Shown here: piece after piece, positions 11,650-24,792 of the stretch | Position numbering within the stretch: the first letter of the stretch is position 1 | Layout: each line of letters starts with the position of its first letter | Assembly (NCBI GenBank): GCA_030278955.1 | Contig: JAOANR010000002.1 | Coordinates: forward strand, 15,398,238 to 15,462,237 | Direction of reading: 5' to 3' | Source of the DNA: Hygrophila difformis | Taxonomy: Eukaryota; Streptophyta; Magnoliopsida; Lamiales; Acanthaceae | DNA length: 64,000 bases | Position numbers and translations under genes: made by a program | The notes under the pieces: model-generated | The model's database searches: none | What the model saw: the letters and a program-made list of their open reading frames with translations, nothing else | Told to the model about the DNA's origin: nothing

Positions 11650-11922
11650 CTCCCTATTGAACGGCATGGATCTATCATTTAATATTTCTTATTTGATTTC
11701 TACAATAATTCAATGCATATTTTCAATCATTAATATATTAAAATATTTACAACATAAAATTATGTAAAATATATACTATAAAACTACATTATTTTATGAT
11801 TCTAACAAGACCAACTCGACTATTTTTTTTTAAATTTATACTTAATATAATATTGAGTCAAAGTTAAACAATAAACAGTACCAAAAAAATCAAATAAGAC
11901 AACAAAAATATGACAGAGGGAG
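11650..11922. mobile_element. Stowaway-like MITE
   Basis: TA on both sides (11648-11649, 11923-11924). The ends CTCCCTATTG and the complement CTCCCTCTGTC match the Stowaway pattern, but the inverted repeat is only clearly paired over the first six to eight bases. Confidence 0.45.
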
Positions 11923-11961
11923 TACCATTCTTGTTACTGGGCCTATTTGGATGAGACCATA

Positions 11962-12181
11962 TTAGGCAGTGTATTCGATTGAGAGTTTATAAGATTTTTA
12001 TGGACTTTAAAAAGTTGATGGATTTAAAAAGTCCATAGACTCCACATAGAGTTGACTGATTTATATAGAATCCATGAAGAGTCTTGAAGAGTCTGGCTGA
12101 TTTTAGAGAGATTTTGTTTAGTTATATTTTTTAAGAGAATCCATTAAAATCTATAAAGAATTAAAATCCATAGACTGTTGA
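11962..12181. mobile_element. Left part of a MITE split by element B
   Basis: Begins ggcagtgtattcgattga after atatta. The matching terminus, tgaatacacccc on the plus strand, lies at 24944-25003 on the far side of element B. The last five bases, gttga (12177-12181), are B's target duplication. A PIF/Harbinger-like MITE is likely from the GGGGTGTATTCAATC-type end, but the exact right end is ambiguous because two copies of that terminus are present. Confidence 0.45.
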
Positions 12182-13044
12182 TGTAACACCCCCAATTTTA
12201 AAACACCATATTAAGGGGATGCTACCGCCACATCTCTTGAAATAAAATACTTTGCATGAAAAATAACCAAGAGATATTAAGGCTATCAAAACAAATCCTA
12301 CAACTTTGGCAATTATTTCGCTCAAAATACAAGGTAGTTTAAAAATAAATGTTTTGCCAAAACATTAGTAGTCTCAACGCGTAAAGGAAAAATAGTATGA
12401 GTCAAATTAGATTACATATATAATCATATATATAATTTTATTTAATCAAAATAGTCTTTCAAAGTCCCATCCCCCAATGCGTGCAATGCTCATGGTGTCT
12501 CATTTTCAATTCGAATCCTGAAAAAGAAAGAAGACACGCACACACAAATCAGTAAAAACTGGTAAGTTAATCCTAATTCCATAGGACCACAATTATGTAA
12601 CTAAACAATTGACACAACCACAAATCATTATACTTAATAAAATGGCAAATTAATATTGACGAGGATGCACAACCACATAATACCGCACATGTTAAGGTTC
12701 GTCAACCTATTTTAATTCTTTTTGACAGAGGGGGCGAGTTTCGTCGCTGCAGACCCGTCACGGTCCTGCCCCTCAACCGCACAAATCCGCAAAATCCGCA
12801 AAATCCACATAACAGCATCAACTCGTCAATACCAATTTGTCCACATACATATGACACATATATTTATAACAGTGTAAATTTATCCGACCATATCTCCACT
12901 TCTCAATAAATTAGACTATTCTTAATCCGCCACCAACTTTGACTCACATATTACCAGCGAATTAGCTTGACAGATTCTTCCAAAATATAAAACCATTCAT
13001 GGGAATGAAAGGCTCTAAATCCCTACGTATCAAACACACACACG

Positions 13045-13081
<37 letters not shown>

Positions 13082-13765
13082 CTCCACATCTATCTATGAA
13101 AAAGCAATGGGATTTAGACGAGTAGAAGAAAATGGTTTTACTGGCAATTGCAAAACACAAGACCTTAGATCAACTAGGCAATGGCGAGACCACAGGATTT
13201 GTATGAATGTAGGAAGCGGAATTAACTTACAGAAATCAAATCGTGCCCAACAAAAGGGAATGAAGGCACAGGAAGTTTCAGCAAGGTGGACTCCTAATGC
13301 TACTCTCCAATCTCCCGATGTGAGTTCTCCATTTAGGGTTAGATAGTGGTTATCTAGAGTGCCATAAGGAATCAAGAATTGGCAGGTTTTGCAAGGGCGA
13401 AAATTATGGGATTGGTGGGTTTAATGTACAGGAAAATGATCAATTTTTGGACAGACTTTAGGAATTGGGTTTAGTATAGTGGACGGTTATGCAAGGTAAA
13501 TGACAAGAATTATGATCCACACTAATTGGCTGCTACCCTACCTTATCCATAGTCTAATTTATCCAAACCTTGTCTGCATCCAAACCTTAACACACTTGTA
13601 GGAATAAAATAGTGTAAATTATCCAAATAATTAAATGGGTACAATAGTGTAATTATCCCAATTAAAAAAAATTGTATTACTAAGTAATGTCTAAGACCAT
13701 GAGGATTTTGATTGCCAATAGAGTGTCAAATATATAATGATAATAATAATCACAATAGTAGTAGT

Positions 13766-13848
<83 letters not shown>

Positions 13849-13874
13849 GCGAAACGAATTTCTCGGGTATCACA
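12182..13874 (-). repeat. 3' LTR of element B
   Basis: 1,693 bp from TGTAACACCCCC to GGGTATCACA (plus strand). The conserved phrase gatgctaccgccac lies close to the left end, as in elements A and C. It holds a (TA)n run at about 13047-13075 and a trinucleotide array at 13734-13848. Confidence 0.85.
13734..13848 (+). repeat. Compound trinucleotide microsatellite
   Basis: Runs of agt, agc and aat/taa units near the end of B's LTR. The second LTR copy has a shorter version at 24683-24791. The poly-Ser/Asn and poly-Ile frames here are artefacts. Confidence 0.95.
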
Positions 13875-13893
13875 ATCTACCCTCCTTAAAATT

Positions 13894-13913
13894 TGACTTC
13901 GTCCTCGAAGTCA
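13894..13913 (-). other. PPT-proximal hairpin of element B
   Basis: An 8-bp perfect stem (TGACTTCG / CGAAGTCA, plus strand) around a TCCT loop, 19 nt from the LTR. Equivalent hairpins with compensating base changes occur at 18858-18875, 40839-40858 and 37629-37648. Confidence 0.8.
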
Positions 13914-14278
13914 CTTAATGGCTAAGGATAGAGTATTCCATGCAAGTGTTCAAGAAATGGGCATGCGAGAGATATAGATCGAGAGAGTGTGTTAGCTCGA
14001 ATAAAATAACTAAATGAATGCACATGTATATAAATGACCCATTCCCGAATTTAAACAAAATAATAATAATAATTTAATTTATGATTAAAAAATATATTTA
14101 TGCAAGATACAGTTTCCACAAATTCCTTTACTAAAAAAATAGTAATAATACTTTTATTAAAAAAAATTATATTATTTTTATAAACTCAAAAATCTAATAC
14201 ATGGCTTTTATATAAATATAGCAAAAAAAAAAGACTATTTATATACTCCTAAAAATATTGGTCCGATAGAATCGAACC

Positions 14279-14290
14279 GCTCTGATACCA
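14279..14290 (-). promoter_or_regulatory. tRNA-iMet primer-binding site of element B
   Basis: The minus strand reads TGGTATCAGAGC, three bases from the LTR end. This is the usual primer site complementary to the 3' end of initiator tRNA-Met in plant LTR retrotransposons. Confidence 0.9.
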
Positions 14291-14293
14291 CTT

Positions 14294-15164
14294 TGTAACA
14301 CCCCCAATTTTAAAACACCATATTAAGGGGATGCTACCGCCACATCTCTTGAAATAAAATACTTTGCATGAAAAATAACCAAGAGATATTAAGGCTATCA
14401 AAACAAATCCTACAACTTTGGCAATTATTTCGCTCAAAATACAAGGTAGTTTAAAAATAAATGTTTTGCCAAAACATTAGTAGTCTCAACGCGTAAAGGA
14501 AAAATAGTATGAGTCAAATTAGATTACATATATAATCATATATATAATTTTATTTAATCAAAATAGTCTTTCAAAGTCCCATCCCCCAATGCGTGCAATG
14601 CTCATGGTGTCTCATTTTCAATTCGAATCCTGAAAAAGAAAGAAGACACGCACACACAAATCAGTAAAAACTGGTAAGTTAATCCTAATTCCATAGGACC
14701 ACAATTATGTAACTAAACAATTGACACAACCACAAATCATTATACTTAATAAAATGGCAAATTAATATTGACGAGGATGCACAACCACATAATACCGCAC
14801 ATGTTAAGGTTCGTCAACCTATTTTAATTCTTTTTGACAGAGGGGGCGAGTTTCGTCGCTGCAGACCCGTCACGGTCCTGCCCCTCAACCGCACAAATCC
14901 GCAAAATCCGCAAAATCCACATAACAGCATCAACTCGTCAATACCAATTTGTCCACATACATATGACACATATATTTATAACAGTGTAAATTTATCCGAC
15001 CATATCTCCACTTCTCAATTAATAAATTAGACTATTCTTAATCCGCCACCAACTTTGACTCACATATTACCAGCGAATTAGCTTGACAGATTCTTCCAAA
15101 ATATAAAACCATTCATGGGAATGAAAGGCTCTAAATCCCTACGTATCAAACACACACACACGGG

Positions 15165-15197
<33 letters not shown>

Positions 15198-15533
15198 CTC
15201 CACATCTATCTATGAAAAAGCAATGGGATTTAGACGAGTAGAAGAAAATGGTTTTACTGGCAATTGCAAAACACAAGACCTTAGATCAACTAGGCAATGG
15301 CGAGACCACAGGATTTGTATGAATGTAGGAAGCGGAATTAACTTACAGAAATCAAATCGTGCCCAACAAAAGGGAATGAAGGCACAGGAAGTTTCAGCAA
15401 GGTGGACTCCTAATGCTACTCTCCAATCTCCCGATGTGAGTTCTCCATTTAGGGTTAGATAGTGGTTATCTAGAGTGCCATAAGGAATCAAGAATTGGCA
15501 GGTTTTGCAAGGGCGAAAATTATGGGATTGGTG
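14294..15533 (-). repeat. 5' LTR of element B, left piece
   Basis: Matches 12182 onward nearly base for base (small indels in the TA run and near 15020) and is cut at 15533 by element C. The last five bases tggtg (15529-15533) are C's target duplication. Confidence 0.88.
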
Positions 15534-18500
15534 TGTAACACCCCCATTTTCCCTGAAAGAACAACGGAAGCACAGTGCGGGAAGAATGGGCCGGTGTTAC
15601 CGCCACGCATTCCGGGCCGTCCGGAATACGCTACGGCTAGCAGGCATACTTGCATAAAATCAGAGTTTAATGTATTGCTAACCACTTTCCGGGCAAGTTA
15701 ACATATAATGTTCACATAAGCTTATAATACTGTAACAAGTATAAAATAAGCTTACTAGAATTTGTGCGGTTTTACACAACCAACACGGAGGAATATATTC
15801 CTCAAATACGCGCACCGATAATAATGGAATAAAACCATGGAAATTTTAATTTAACAAAAAGAATAAATTATTACCCCGCATTTAAAAATAATATGGTAGA
15901 AACATGAAGCGCGTTGTTTAAACCGGTAGGTCACAATAATTGCACAAGTGGGATTAAACCCAAATAACTTCTCCATGCTAAAAATAAAATCTATGCCAAG
16001 TAATAATTATTTATCCTATTGGGGATTTTAAAATATACATTTTTAAAATAATAATAATATCCCAAACCGTGCCCGTGCAAAAGATGCTCTACCGAACCTT
16101 GCAGATTTCATATCCTGAAAGGAAATTGTGAAAAATATAGAGTCAGCTAAAACAATCGCTGAGTAAGTAAACCCTTACTCCCGGAGGAGGTCGAGTTGCA
16201 GAAATAATTAAAAATGACATTTAGGGAATAAGGCATGCTTAAACGAGGATAATTTATACATATACGAAATATTATTCTATATCCCGGGAACAGATAATAT
16301 AACAATATGCGTTACCGAGAAATAATTATCTCAGCCACCGTGATGTGCAGGTTCCCCGCCGTAGGGCCCAATTCGCACATACACTCAAGGGTGTGGGGGA
16401 GGTAAGAAATTTCCTCAAACCCACTGTGAAATAAGGTAATGGCATCGGGCTGAATAATCCCAGTGGTCCCCGTGTGGCTAAATATTGCACAACAAACGTG
16501 GGAGTTGGGCAGCAGCGACCCACACACAGTCTCACCCCCGTAACAATGCGCGCTCAAAAATCCGTAGGATTTTGAGAATGGTTATAACAATTATTAAGCA
16601 CAGTAAAAATGGCATACCAATATTCCAAAAGCAGTAGGGAGCAATAAGCATAAATTTAAAAATATAAATGTGGTATTTAAAATTTATGCTCAAGCTAAAA
16701 TAAAATTGGGCTTACTCCAAAGAGTAAAAATCCACTTACCGTTACCGTGACGAAATGGTATGACACACGCACAGGCTACGAGCAGATACCCCTTTTTCAG
16801 TTATTTGGCTTGCAAAAATTTTAACATTAATTTAATATAATATAATAATATTTTAGAATAAATAATAACTATACATTTTTCAATTCTATTAATTCTTACC
16901 AGATAATTTCTGAAATCTCCTACTGCTCTCAAAATGGCAAAATAAAACGTGGGAATAGTTGGAAAGTTGGAAAAATAAATAAATGAATAAAGAGATAAAA
17001 TAGTTGGATAGGAAAGGTGCACTGGAAATAATTTGGGAAGGAGGAAGAGTGGTGAGCTGATAAGGAATTGGGGTAGTTTTATAAACAATCGATCCGCGTT
17101 CCTCTTTAATACCATCAACATCCTTAGTCCCTCCACAAAAAAAAATCTTCCACACTTTCCTTCTCCTCCACAACTCTCCTTTCATCTTAGTCCCCATGCT
17201 CATAAATTCCTCCGGGCACACAACGAGCGGCGATGGAGACACGGCGATGGCGACCGGTTGCCGACAATGGCTTCCTTCTCTATCTCTTTTCCTCTCTTTT
17301 TTTTCTTTGTTTTGTGGTTTTGATTAATGTTTGGATTGGAAAAAAAAATGGGTATGGTGACTCGGTGGCCACCACAGTGGCGGCAGGAACCGACGGCCGC
17401 GAGCGGCGGCGACGGGCGGCGGTCAGGCGGCAGCGGCAGGGGCGTTGGCTCCCTCTCTCACCCTCGGATCTCTCTCTCTCTTTCTATTCTTCTTCTTTTC
17501 TTGTTCGATTCCTTTTGGTGTCTGTGGCTCTTGTTGGTCTTGAGGAGAAGGGATGGAGATGGAGAGGATGGTGGTGGTCTTCGGGAAGGGAGCGGCGGTC
17601 ATGGTGGTGTGAATCGAGGGCGGAGGAAGATGGTGGAGCGAGGGGGCTGTGTGGTGGTGGATCCGTGGTGACTGGTGGCTGGAGTGGCGGAGGTTGAGAC
17701 GGAGGAGAGGAAGATGATGGTGGAGGTGGAGATCGGAACCGGAGGTGGTGGTGGAGGAGATGGCTGTTATGGCGGAGGCAGTGGTGGTGCGGTGGTGGTG
17801 ATGCGGATGAGGTGGAGATGAGGGCAGGGGCAGAGGAGGTTGTGGCCGGCGGCTATGGCCGCGGTGGCGTGGTCGAGAAAGGGGAAGGGGGGCGGCGGCC
17901 CTGGTGGCTAGGGATGGTGGTGAGGCGGCGGCAGGAGGGTGGTGGCTCGGTGGCGATGGTGGCTGAGGAAGGAGGTGGCCGCGGTGGAGGGGGTTCGCGG
18001 TGGTGTTGGCCGGAATCCCGCCGGCGGCGAGAGCGGCGCCGGAAATGGTTGGGGGCGGCGGCAGTAGGGGAAGTTAGGGTTAGGGTTTCAATTGGGCTGG
18101 GCCTTTGAGTTTGGTTGGGCCTTATTGTTTGGACTCAATTAATTTTGTTATTTTTGCTTATTGGATTATACAATTGACTGGCCCAAATTTTATCTCAATT
18201 ATGGATTTAATCAACTAACCTATTTAAATTATGGACTTAATAATTTTTTGTGACACTTAAAATTTTTAACTTATTGAACATAATAATAGATTTCCAATTC
18301 TTCAATTCGGGACAATTCCTATTACAGTGTTGACAAAATATAAATCTTCATCGATTAAATAGGTTAATATATATATATTTTTTTAGAAAAGAGTGAAGGC
18401 TTAAATTAATATTTTAATCCATATCTAATAATATTGAATCCGACATTTAAAATTGATGGTACCATCGGACTTGTACCAATTAATTATGTAAATACTACAT

Positions 18501-18837
18501 AATATAATTGGTTAAGAATTTAAATTCAACAATGTAATTTATTCTATCACAAACTCATGTCCAATTATATTTATTCCAAGGTTTATAATTTGTGGACCCA
18601 AGTTTTTAAAATATTTCGATGATAGTCCATTACACGATTTAATTTGTGCTAAAATATTTGTTGGGGTTTTAAGTCTAAAAATGGTGTGTTAATTTCGATT
18701 AAATAATCCTTTGGAAAAATATTATTTTAAATTACTTAATAATCAATAACTAGAATTTAGGAGACATTTTATTTTAGAAAAATTTGAATGTCACTTTTTA
18801 AACTTAAATTTTATTCAAAATTTTACGGGGTGTTACA
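15534..18837 (-). repeat. 3' LTR of element C
   Basis: TGTAACACCCCC...GGGGTGTTACA. It contains a marked GC-rich, G-biased segment (17222-18105) whose complement resembles a CCG-rich leader with aaccctaaccctaac, probably the transcribed leader part of the LTR. Frames within it (16312-18108, both strands) recur identically in the other LTR and show low-complexity composition, so they are not called as genes. Confidence 0.88.
17222..18105 (-). other. GC-rich leader-like segment in C's 3' LTR
   Basis: An abrupt shift from AT-rich to GC-rich DNA with ggcggc and ggtggt words. On the sense (minus) strand it begins near aaccctaacc and is CCG/CCA-rich. Copy at 22745-23628. It is presumably R/U5 leader; a captured host 5' gene fragment is the alternative. 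Confidence 0.45.
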
Positions 18838-18875
18838 GTCTATCCCCCTTAAAATAAGGCTTCGTCCTCGAAGCC
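18838..18875 (-). other. PPT and adjacent hairpin of element C
   Basis: The minus strand reads an AAGGGGGATAGAC-type polypurine tract directly beside the LTR. Next to it is a 7-bp hairpin GGCTTCG / CGAAGCC with TCCT loop at 18858-18875. Where A and B have A-T pairs in this stem, C has G-C, so pairing is kept. Confidence 0.8.
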
Positions 18876-19917
18876 AAAACTTTTATTCATAACTAGAGGT
18901 ATCGTTCCAAAACTTTATTTTTATAGAAAACTTTCGACGATTGTTTATCCGTTACAATTCTATTTAATCAGCCTCGGATGTTTATCCTTAATATTCACTT
19001 GAAAAAGGTTATATCTCTTACATAGTAGGTATCAGCAAATTTTAGTCCGTTGATGATTCTAAATACTTTCATTCATGGTCCTTAATTACGGAGGGCATTA
19101 CCTAGTCTGCAAAGTAAAAGAGAATTGATTGAAATCGCATAGCTATAGGAAAAATAAATAAATAAAGATAATAAGAAATATATATCAATCCTAAAGATAA
19201 TTGATGGGGCCTGAAGAAGTCAGACAGTAAATATGGAAAGGGACGAGTACATGAATGCATTAAATAGTAGAGTGACTAATGGAAATTAATAGAAACCTTT
19301 TGATTTTTATTCGATTATTTATTTATTTGGTTATTGGGACAGATACACTTGGACCATAAAATGAATAACTCTCTTTTTCCCTACAAGCTGAATGCCCAAT
19401 CACATTAGATATATTTATATTTTTTTTTTTTATTATTATTTTTTTGTTACAAATCTGAATGGGGTCTAGCTTGGATGGGATTAAATTTGGGTGACGCCTA
19501 CATTGGATGTGATTGAACTGTGCAGAGTTTAGTAATCAAGGTCAGGAGAAGAGAGAGTCAAGTAATGAGGCAAAACATTTGGAAATGAAATGTAGGGATG
19601 CCGACACAAATAAGCATAGTAAGTGGAAGTGGAACCCGCTAAATGAAATTGTGCAAGAAGATAGAGTGCAAGTCCGGGAGTGAGATGAAAATTCAAATCT
19701 AAATAAAATATGAACTGTAGGTGACAATAATTGGGGTATGCAAGAATATATTTATATATATGACCACTCAATAGTCAAATATCTAATAATCAATATGCAA
19801 GAATCCCATCATGTTAAATGTCTACATAAATATAATAGTCAAATGTCTCATATGCACAGGAGAAATAGGCTGCAAAACGGCTCCTATAACGTAGAAAATG
19901 CTGAACAGAAGTCTAAT

Positions 19918-19922
19918 TTATT

Positions 19923-19988
<66 letters not shown>
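19918..19988 (+). repeat. (TTA)n microsatellite
   Basis: An uninterrupted tta/att array inside element C. Confidence 0.95.
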
Positions 19989-20725
19989 TTATTTCTTAAT
20001 TTTTTATTTGCAGTTGGAGGTCTTATTGATTAAAGGGATTGAAGATGTGGGCGAAGTGAGGAAAGTGAATTTATTAGATTGGACATTGGTAGGGTCAATT
20101 ATATTGACTACCCACCGTTGTTGTTGTTTGTTTTTTTTTTTTTTAAAAAAAAAATTCAAGTAATTTATGAATGGGAAGAAATCACGTGATGGCAAATCAC
20201 GTGAGCTGTGTGCCAGCAATGCCAGTGCAACTTGCAACATTATTTCAATTATTTGTACGAAGATAATTGTGCATTCATGGAGCGTGACCCACCAATAAGA
20301 TAATTGTCTAATAAATTCCCTTAAAATCTTTTTCATGTTCTGGCATATCTTTTTATTTATTATTTATTTATTTATTTATTTATATATCTTTTTGTTGGAC
20401 AGTCTATACCTGTTAAGAAATAATGGTAGCGTCGAATTCGATATCTCGGTAAAAATTCTTAATATAAATGAATACATATTAAGCAAAGTTTTCTGCTCGT
20501 GCCTATATGCATATGTGTGTGTTCCCATCCCAAAATATATTTAAAGAAATAGTACTTGCCATATTACCTATATATATTTAAAATAATTTCGTGCAAAAAT
20601 CTGAACAATTTAAATGCACTATTATTATTATTTATTAATTTATTTATTTATTTTAGGAAAAATGCTTCCAAATATATATATATATATATATTTGCAAAAT
20701 TTCTTTCAAAAATAATAATAATAAT

Positions 20726-20990
20726 AATAAATTAAATGTACTATAGCAATAATGCTTAAAAATAATTTCTTGTGTAAAAGTTTTGTTTTTCTTTTTTTTT
20801 TTTAATAAATTAAATGTATATATAGTAGTAATGTACTATAGCAATAAATTAATGTACTATAGCAATAATGTACTATAGCAATAATGTACTATATAAATTA
20901 AATAAATTAAATGTATATATATGCTAAAAAATAATAATAAATTAAATGTACTATAGCAATAATGCTTAAAAATAATTTCTTGTGCAATTT
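20726..20990 (+). repeat. Short tandem and dispersed repeats in element C
   Basis: The phrase aaattaaatgtactatagcaataatgctt occurs at both ends of this block, and atgtactatagcaata repeats in tandem between about 20838 and 20890. Possibly slippage products; no function visible. Confidence 0.7.
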
Positions 20991-21040
20991 TTTTTTTTTA
21001 AAAAAATAAATTTAGATGCACATTTTTTTTTGGGCAAAAG

Positions 21041-21053
21041 GGCTTTGATACCA
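21041..21053 (-). promoter_or_regulatory. tRNA-iMet-like primer-binding site of element C
   Basis: The minus strand reads TGGTATCAAAGCC three bases from the LTR. One base differs from the usual TGGTATCAGAGC, so initiator tRNA-Met priming is likely but slightly mismatched. Confidence 0.8.
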
Positions 21054-21056
21054 ATC

Positions 21057-24000
21057 TGTAACACCCCCATTTTCCCTGAAAGAACAACGGAAGCACAGTG
21101 CGGGAAGAATGGGCCGGTGTTACCGCCACGCATTCCGGGCCGTCCGGAATACGCTACGGCTAGCAGGCATACTTGCATAAAATCAGAGTTTAATGTATTG
21201 CTAACCACTTTCCGGGCAAGTTAACATATAATGTTCACATAAGCTTATAATACTGTAACAAGTATAAAATAAGCTTACTAGAATTTGTGCGGTTTTACAC
21301 AACCAACACGGAGGAATATATTCCTCAAATACGCGCACCGATAATAATGGAATAAAACCATGGAAATTTTAATTTAACAAAAAGAATAAATTATTACCCC
21401 GCATTTAAAAATAATATGGTAGAAACATGAAGCGCGTTGTTTAAACCGGTAGGTCACAATAATTGCACAAGTGGGATTAAACCCAAATAACTTCTCCATG
21501 CTAAAAATAAAATCTATGCCAAGTAATAATTATTTATCCTATTGGGGATTTTAAAATATACATTTTTAAAATAATAATAATATCCCAAACCGTGCCCGTG
21601 CAAAAGATGCTCTACCGAACCTTGCAGATCTCATATCCTGAAAGGAAATTGTGAAAAATATAGAGTCAGCTAAAACAATCGCTGAGTAAGTAAACCCTTA
21701 CTCCCGGAGGAGGTCGAGTTGCAGAAATAATTAAAAATGACATTTAGGGAATAAGGCATGCTTAAACGAGGATAATTTATACATATACGAAATATTATTC
21801 TATATCCCGGGAACAGATAATATAACAATATGCGTTACCGAGAAATAATTATCTCAGCCACCGTGATGTGCAGGTTCCCCGCCGTAGGGCCCAATTCGCA
21901 CATACACTCAAGGGTGTGGGGGAGGTAAGAAATTTCCTCAAACCCACTGTGAAATAAGGTAATGGCATCGGGCTGAATAATCCCAGTGGTCCCCGTGTGG
22001 CTAAATATTGCACAACAAACGTGGGAGTTGGGCAGCAGCGACCCACACACAGTCTCACCCCCGTAACAATGCGCGCTCAAAAATCCGTAGGATTTTGAGA
22101 ATGGTTATAACAATTATTAAGCACAGTAAAAATGGCATACCAATATTCCAAAAGCAGTAGGGAGCAATAAGCATAAATTTAAAAATATAAATGTGGTATT
22201 TAAAATTTATGCTCAAGCTAAAATAAAATTGGGCTTACTCCAAAGAGTAAAAATCCACTTACCGTTACCGTGACGAAATGGTATGACACACGCACAGGCT
22301 ACGAGCAGATACCCCTTTTTCAGTTATTTGGCTTGCAAAAATTTTAACATTAATTTAATATAATATAATAATATTTTAGAATAAATAATAACTATACATT
22401 TTTCAATTCTATTAATTCTTACCAGATAATTTCTGAAATCTCCTACTGCTCTCAAAATGGCAAAATAAAACGTGGGAATAGTTGGAAAGTTGGAAAAATA
22501 AATAAATGAATAAAGAGATAAAATAGTTGGATAGGAAAGGTGCACTGGAAATAATTTGGGAAGGAGGAAGAGTGGTGAGCTGATAAGGAATTGGGGTAGT
22601 TTTATAAACAATCGATCCGCGTTCCTCTTTAATACCATCAACATCCTTAGTCCCTCCACAAAAAAAAATCTTCCACACTTTCCTTCTCCTCCACAACTCT
22701 CCTTTCATCTTAGTCCCCATGCTCATAAATTCCTCCGGGCACACAACGAGCGGCGATGGAGACACGGCGATGGCGACCGGTTGCCGACAATGGCTTCCTT
22801 CTCTATCTCTTTTCCTCTCTTTTTTTTCTTTGTTTTGTGGTTTTGATTAATGTTTGGATTGGAAAAAAAAATGGGTATGGTGACTCGGTGGCCACCACAG
22901 TGGCGGCAGGAACCGACGGCCGCGAGCGGCGGCGACGGGCGGCGGTCAGGCGGCAGCGGCAGGGGCGTTGGCTCCCTCTCTCACCCTCGGATCTCTCTCT
23001 CTCTTTCTATTCTTCTTCTTTTCTTGTTCGATTCCTTTTGGTGTCTGTGGCTCTTGTTGGTCTTGAGGAGAAGGGATGGAGATGGAGAGGATGGTGGTGG
23101 TCTTCGGGAAGGGAGCGGCGGTCATGGTGGTGTGAATCGAGGGCGGAGGAAGATGGTGGAGCGAGGGGGCTGTGTGGTGGTGGATCCGTGGTGACTGGTG
23201 GCTGGAGTGGCGGAGGTTGAGACGGAGGAGAGGAAGATGATGGTGGAGGTGGAGATCGGAACCGGAGGTGGTGGTGGAGGAGATGGCTGTTATGGCGGAG
23301 GCAGTGGTGGTGCGGTGGTGGTGATGCGGATGAGGTGGAGATGAGGGCAGGGGCAGAGGAGGTTGTGGCCGGCGGCTATGGCCGCGGTGGCGTGGTCGAG
23401 AAAGGGGAAGGGGGGCGGCGGCCCTGGTGGCTAGGGATGGTGGTGAGGCGGCGGCAGGAGGGTGGTGGCTCGGTGGCGATGGTGGCTGAGGAAGGAGGTG
23501 GCCGCGGTGGAGGGGGTTCGCGGTGGTGTTGGCCGGAATCCCGCCGGCGGCGAGAGCGGCGCCGGAAATGGTTGGGGGCGGCGGCAGTAGGGGAAGTTAG
23601 GGTTAGGGTTTCAATTGGGCTGGGCCTTTGAGTTTGGTTGGGCCTTATTGTTTGGACTCAATTAATTTTGTTATTTTTGCTTATTGGATTATACAATTGA
23701 CTGGCCCAAATTTTATCTCAATTATGGATTTAATCAACTAACCTATTTAAATTATGGACTTAATAATTTTTTGTGACACTTAAAATTTTTAACTTATTGA
23801 ACATAATAATAGATTTCCAATTCTTCAATTCGGGACAATTCCTATTACAGTGTTGACAAAATATAAATCTTCATCGATTAAATAGGTTAATATATATATA
23901 TTTTTTTAGAAAAGAGTGAAGGCTTAAATTAATATTTTAATCCATATCTAATAATATTGAATCCGACATTTAAAATTGATGGTACCATCGGACTTGTACC

Positions 24001-24360
24001 AATTAATTATGTAAATACTACATAATATAATTGGTTAAGAATTTAAATTCAACAATGTAATTTATTCTATCACAAACTCATGTCCAATTATATTTATTCC
24101 AAGGTTTATAATTTGTGGACCCAAGTTTTTAAAATATTTCGATGATAGTCCATTACACGATTTAATTTGTGCTAAAATATTTGTTGGGGTTTTAAGTCTA
24201 AAAATGGTGTGTTAATTTCGATTAAATAATCCTTTGGAAAAATATTATTTTAAATTACTTAATAATCAATAACTAGAATTTAGGAGACATTTTATTTTAG
24301 AAAAATTTGAATGTCACTTTTTAAACTTAAATTTTATTCAAAATTTTACGGGGTGTTACA
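21057..24360 (-). repeat. 5' LTR of element C
   Basis: The same 3,304-bp length as the left LTR and nearly identical in sequence. Its GC-rich segment is at 22745-23628. This LTR would drive the element's transcript leftward. Confidence 0.88.
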
Positions 24361-24365
24361 TGGTG

Positions 24366-24712
24366 GGTTTAATGTACAGGAAAATGATCAATTTTTGGAC
24401 AGACTTTAGGAATTGGGTTTAGTATAGTGGACGGTTATGCAAGGTAAATGACAAGAATTATGATCCACACTAATTGGCTGCTACCCTACCTTATCCATAG
24501 TCTAATTTATCCAAACCTTGTCTGCATCCAAACCTTAACACACTTGTAGGAATAAAATAGTGTAAATTATCCAAATAATTAAATGGGTACAATAGTGTAA
24601 TTATCCCAATTAAAAAAATTGTATTACTAAGTAATGTCTAAGACCATGAGGATTTTGATTGCCAATAGAGTGTCAAATATATAATGATAATAATAATCAC
24701 AATAGTAGTAGT

Positions 24713-24747
<35 letters not shown>

Positions 24748-24749
24748 TA

Positions 24750-24792
<43 letters not shown>

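Larger units (their letters stand above)
13875..14293 (-). other. Interior of element B, noncoding
   Basis: Starts on the plus strand with the complement of the polypurine tract (ctaccctcct), followed by a hairpin at 13894-13913, and ends with the tRNA primer site. Between these it is AT-rich with no open frame of interest. Confidence 0.8.
18838..21056 (-). other. Interior of element C, noncoding
   Basis: Contains the PPT and hairpin at the left, a (TTA)n microsatellite at 19918-19988, two CACGTG words near 20184 and 20200, and repeated atgtactatagcaata units at 20742-20960. No retroviral-type protein is encoded. The frame at 19738-20163 is largely the TTA repeat read as poly-Leu. Confidence 0.8.
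15534..24360 (-). mobile_element. Non-autonomous LTR retrotransposon C (LARD-like)
   Basis: Inserted in B's right LTR with target duplications tggtg at 15529-15533 and 24361-24365. Both LTRs are 3,304 bp (15534-18837 and 21057-24360) and almost identical where compared; one visible difference is cagattt versus cagatct. The interior of 2,219 bp has no gag, protease, RT or integrase. Primer-site position shows sense on the minus strand. Large LTRs with a noncoding interior fit the LARD description. The end sequence TGTAACACCCCC and the shared hairpin link it to chromoviruses such as element A. Confidence 0.9.

Noticed and set aside
13691..13918. Frames encoding runs of Ile, Thr, Ala, Ser or Asn
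   Set aside because: They are translations of the trinucleotide microsatellite.
14279..14290. A tRNA gene, from the tRNA-iMet-like sequence
   Set aside because: Only 12-14 nt complementary to the tRNA 3' end, next to an LTR: a primer site, not a tRNA gene. The same applies at 21041 and 46285.
16801..18108. Set of overlapping frames on both strands in C's LTR
   Set aside because: All recur in the second LTR (22324-23631), are low in complexity and lie in noncoding LTR sequence.
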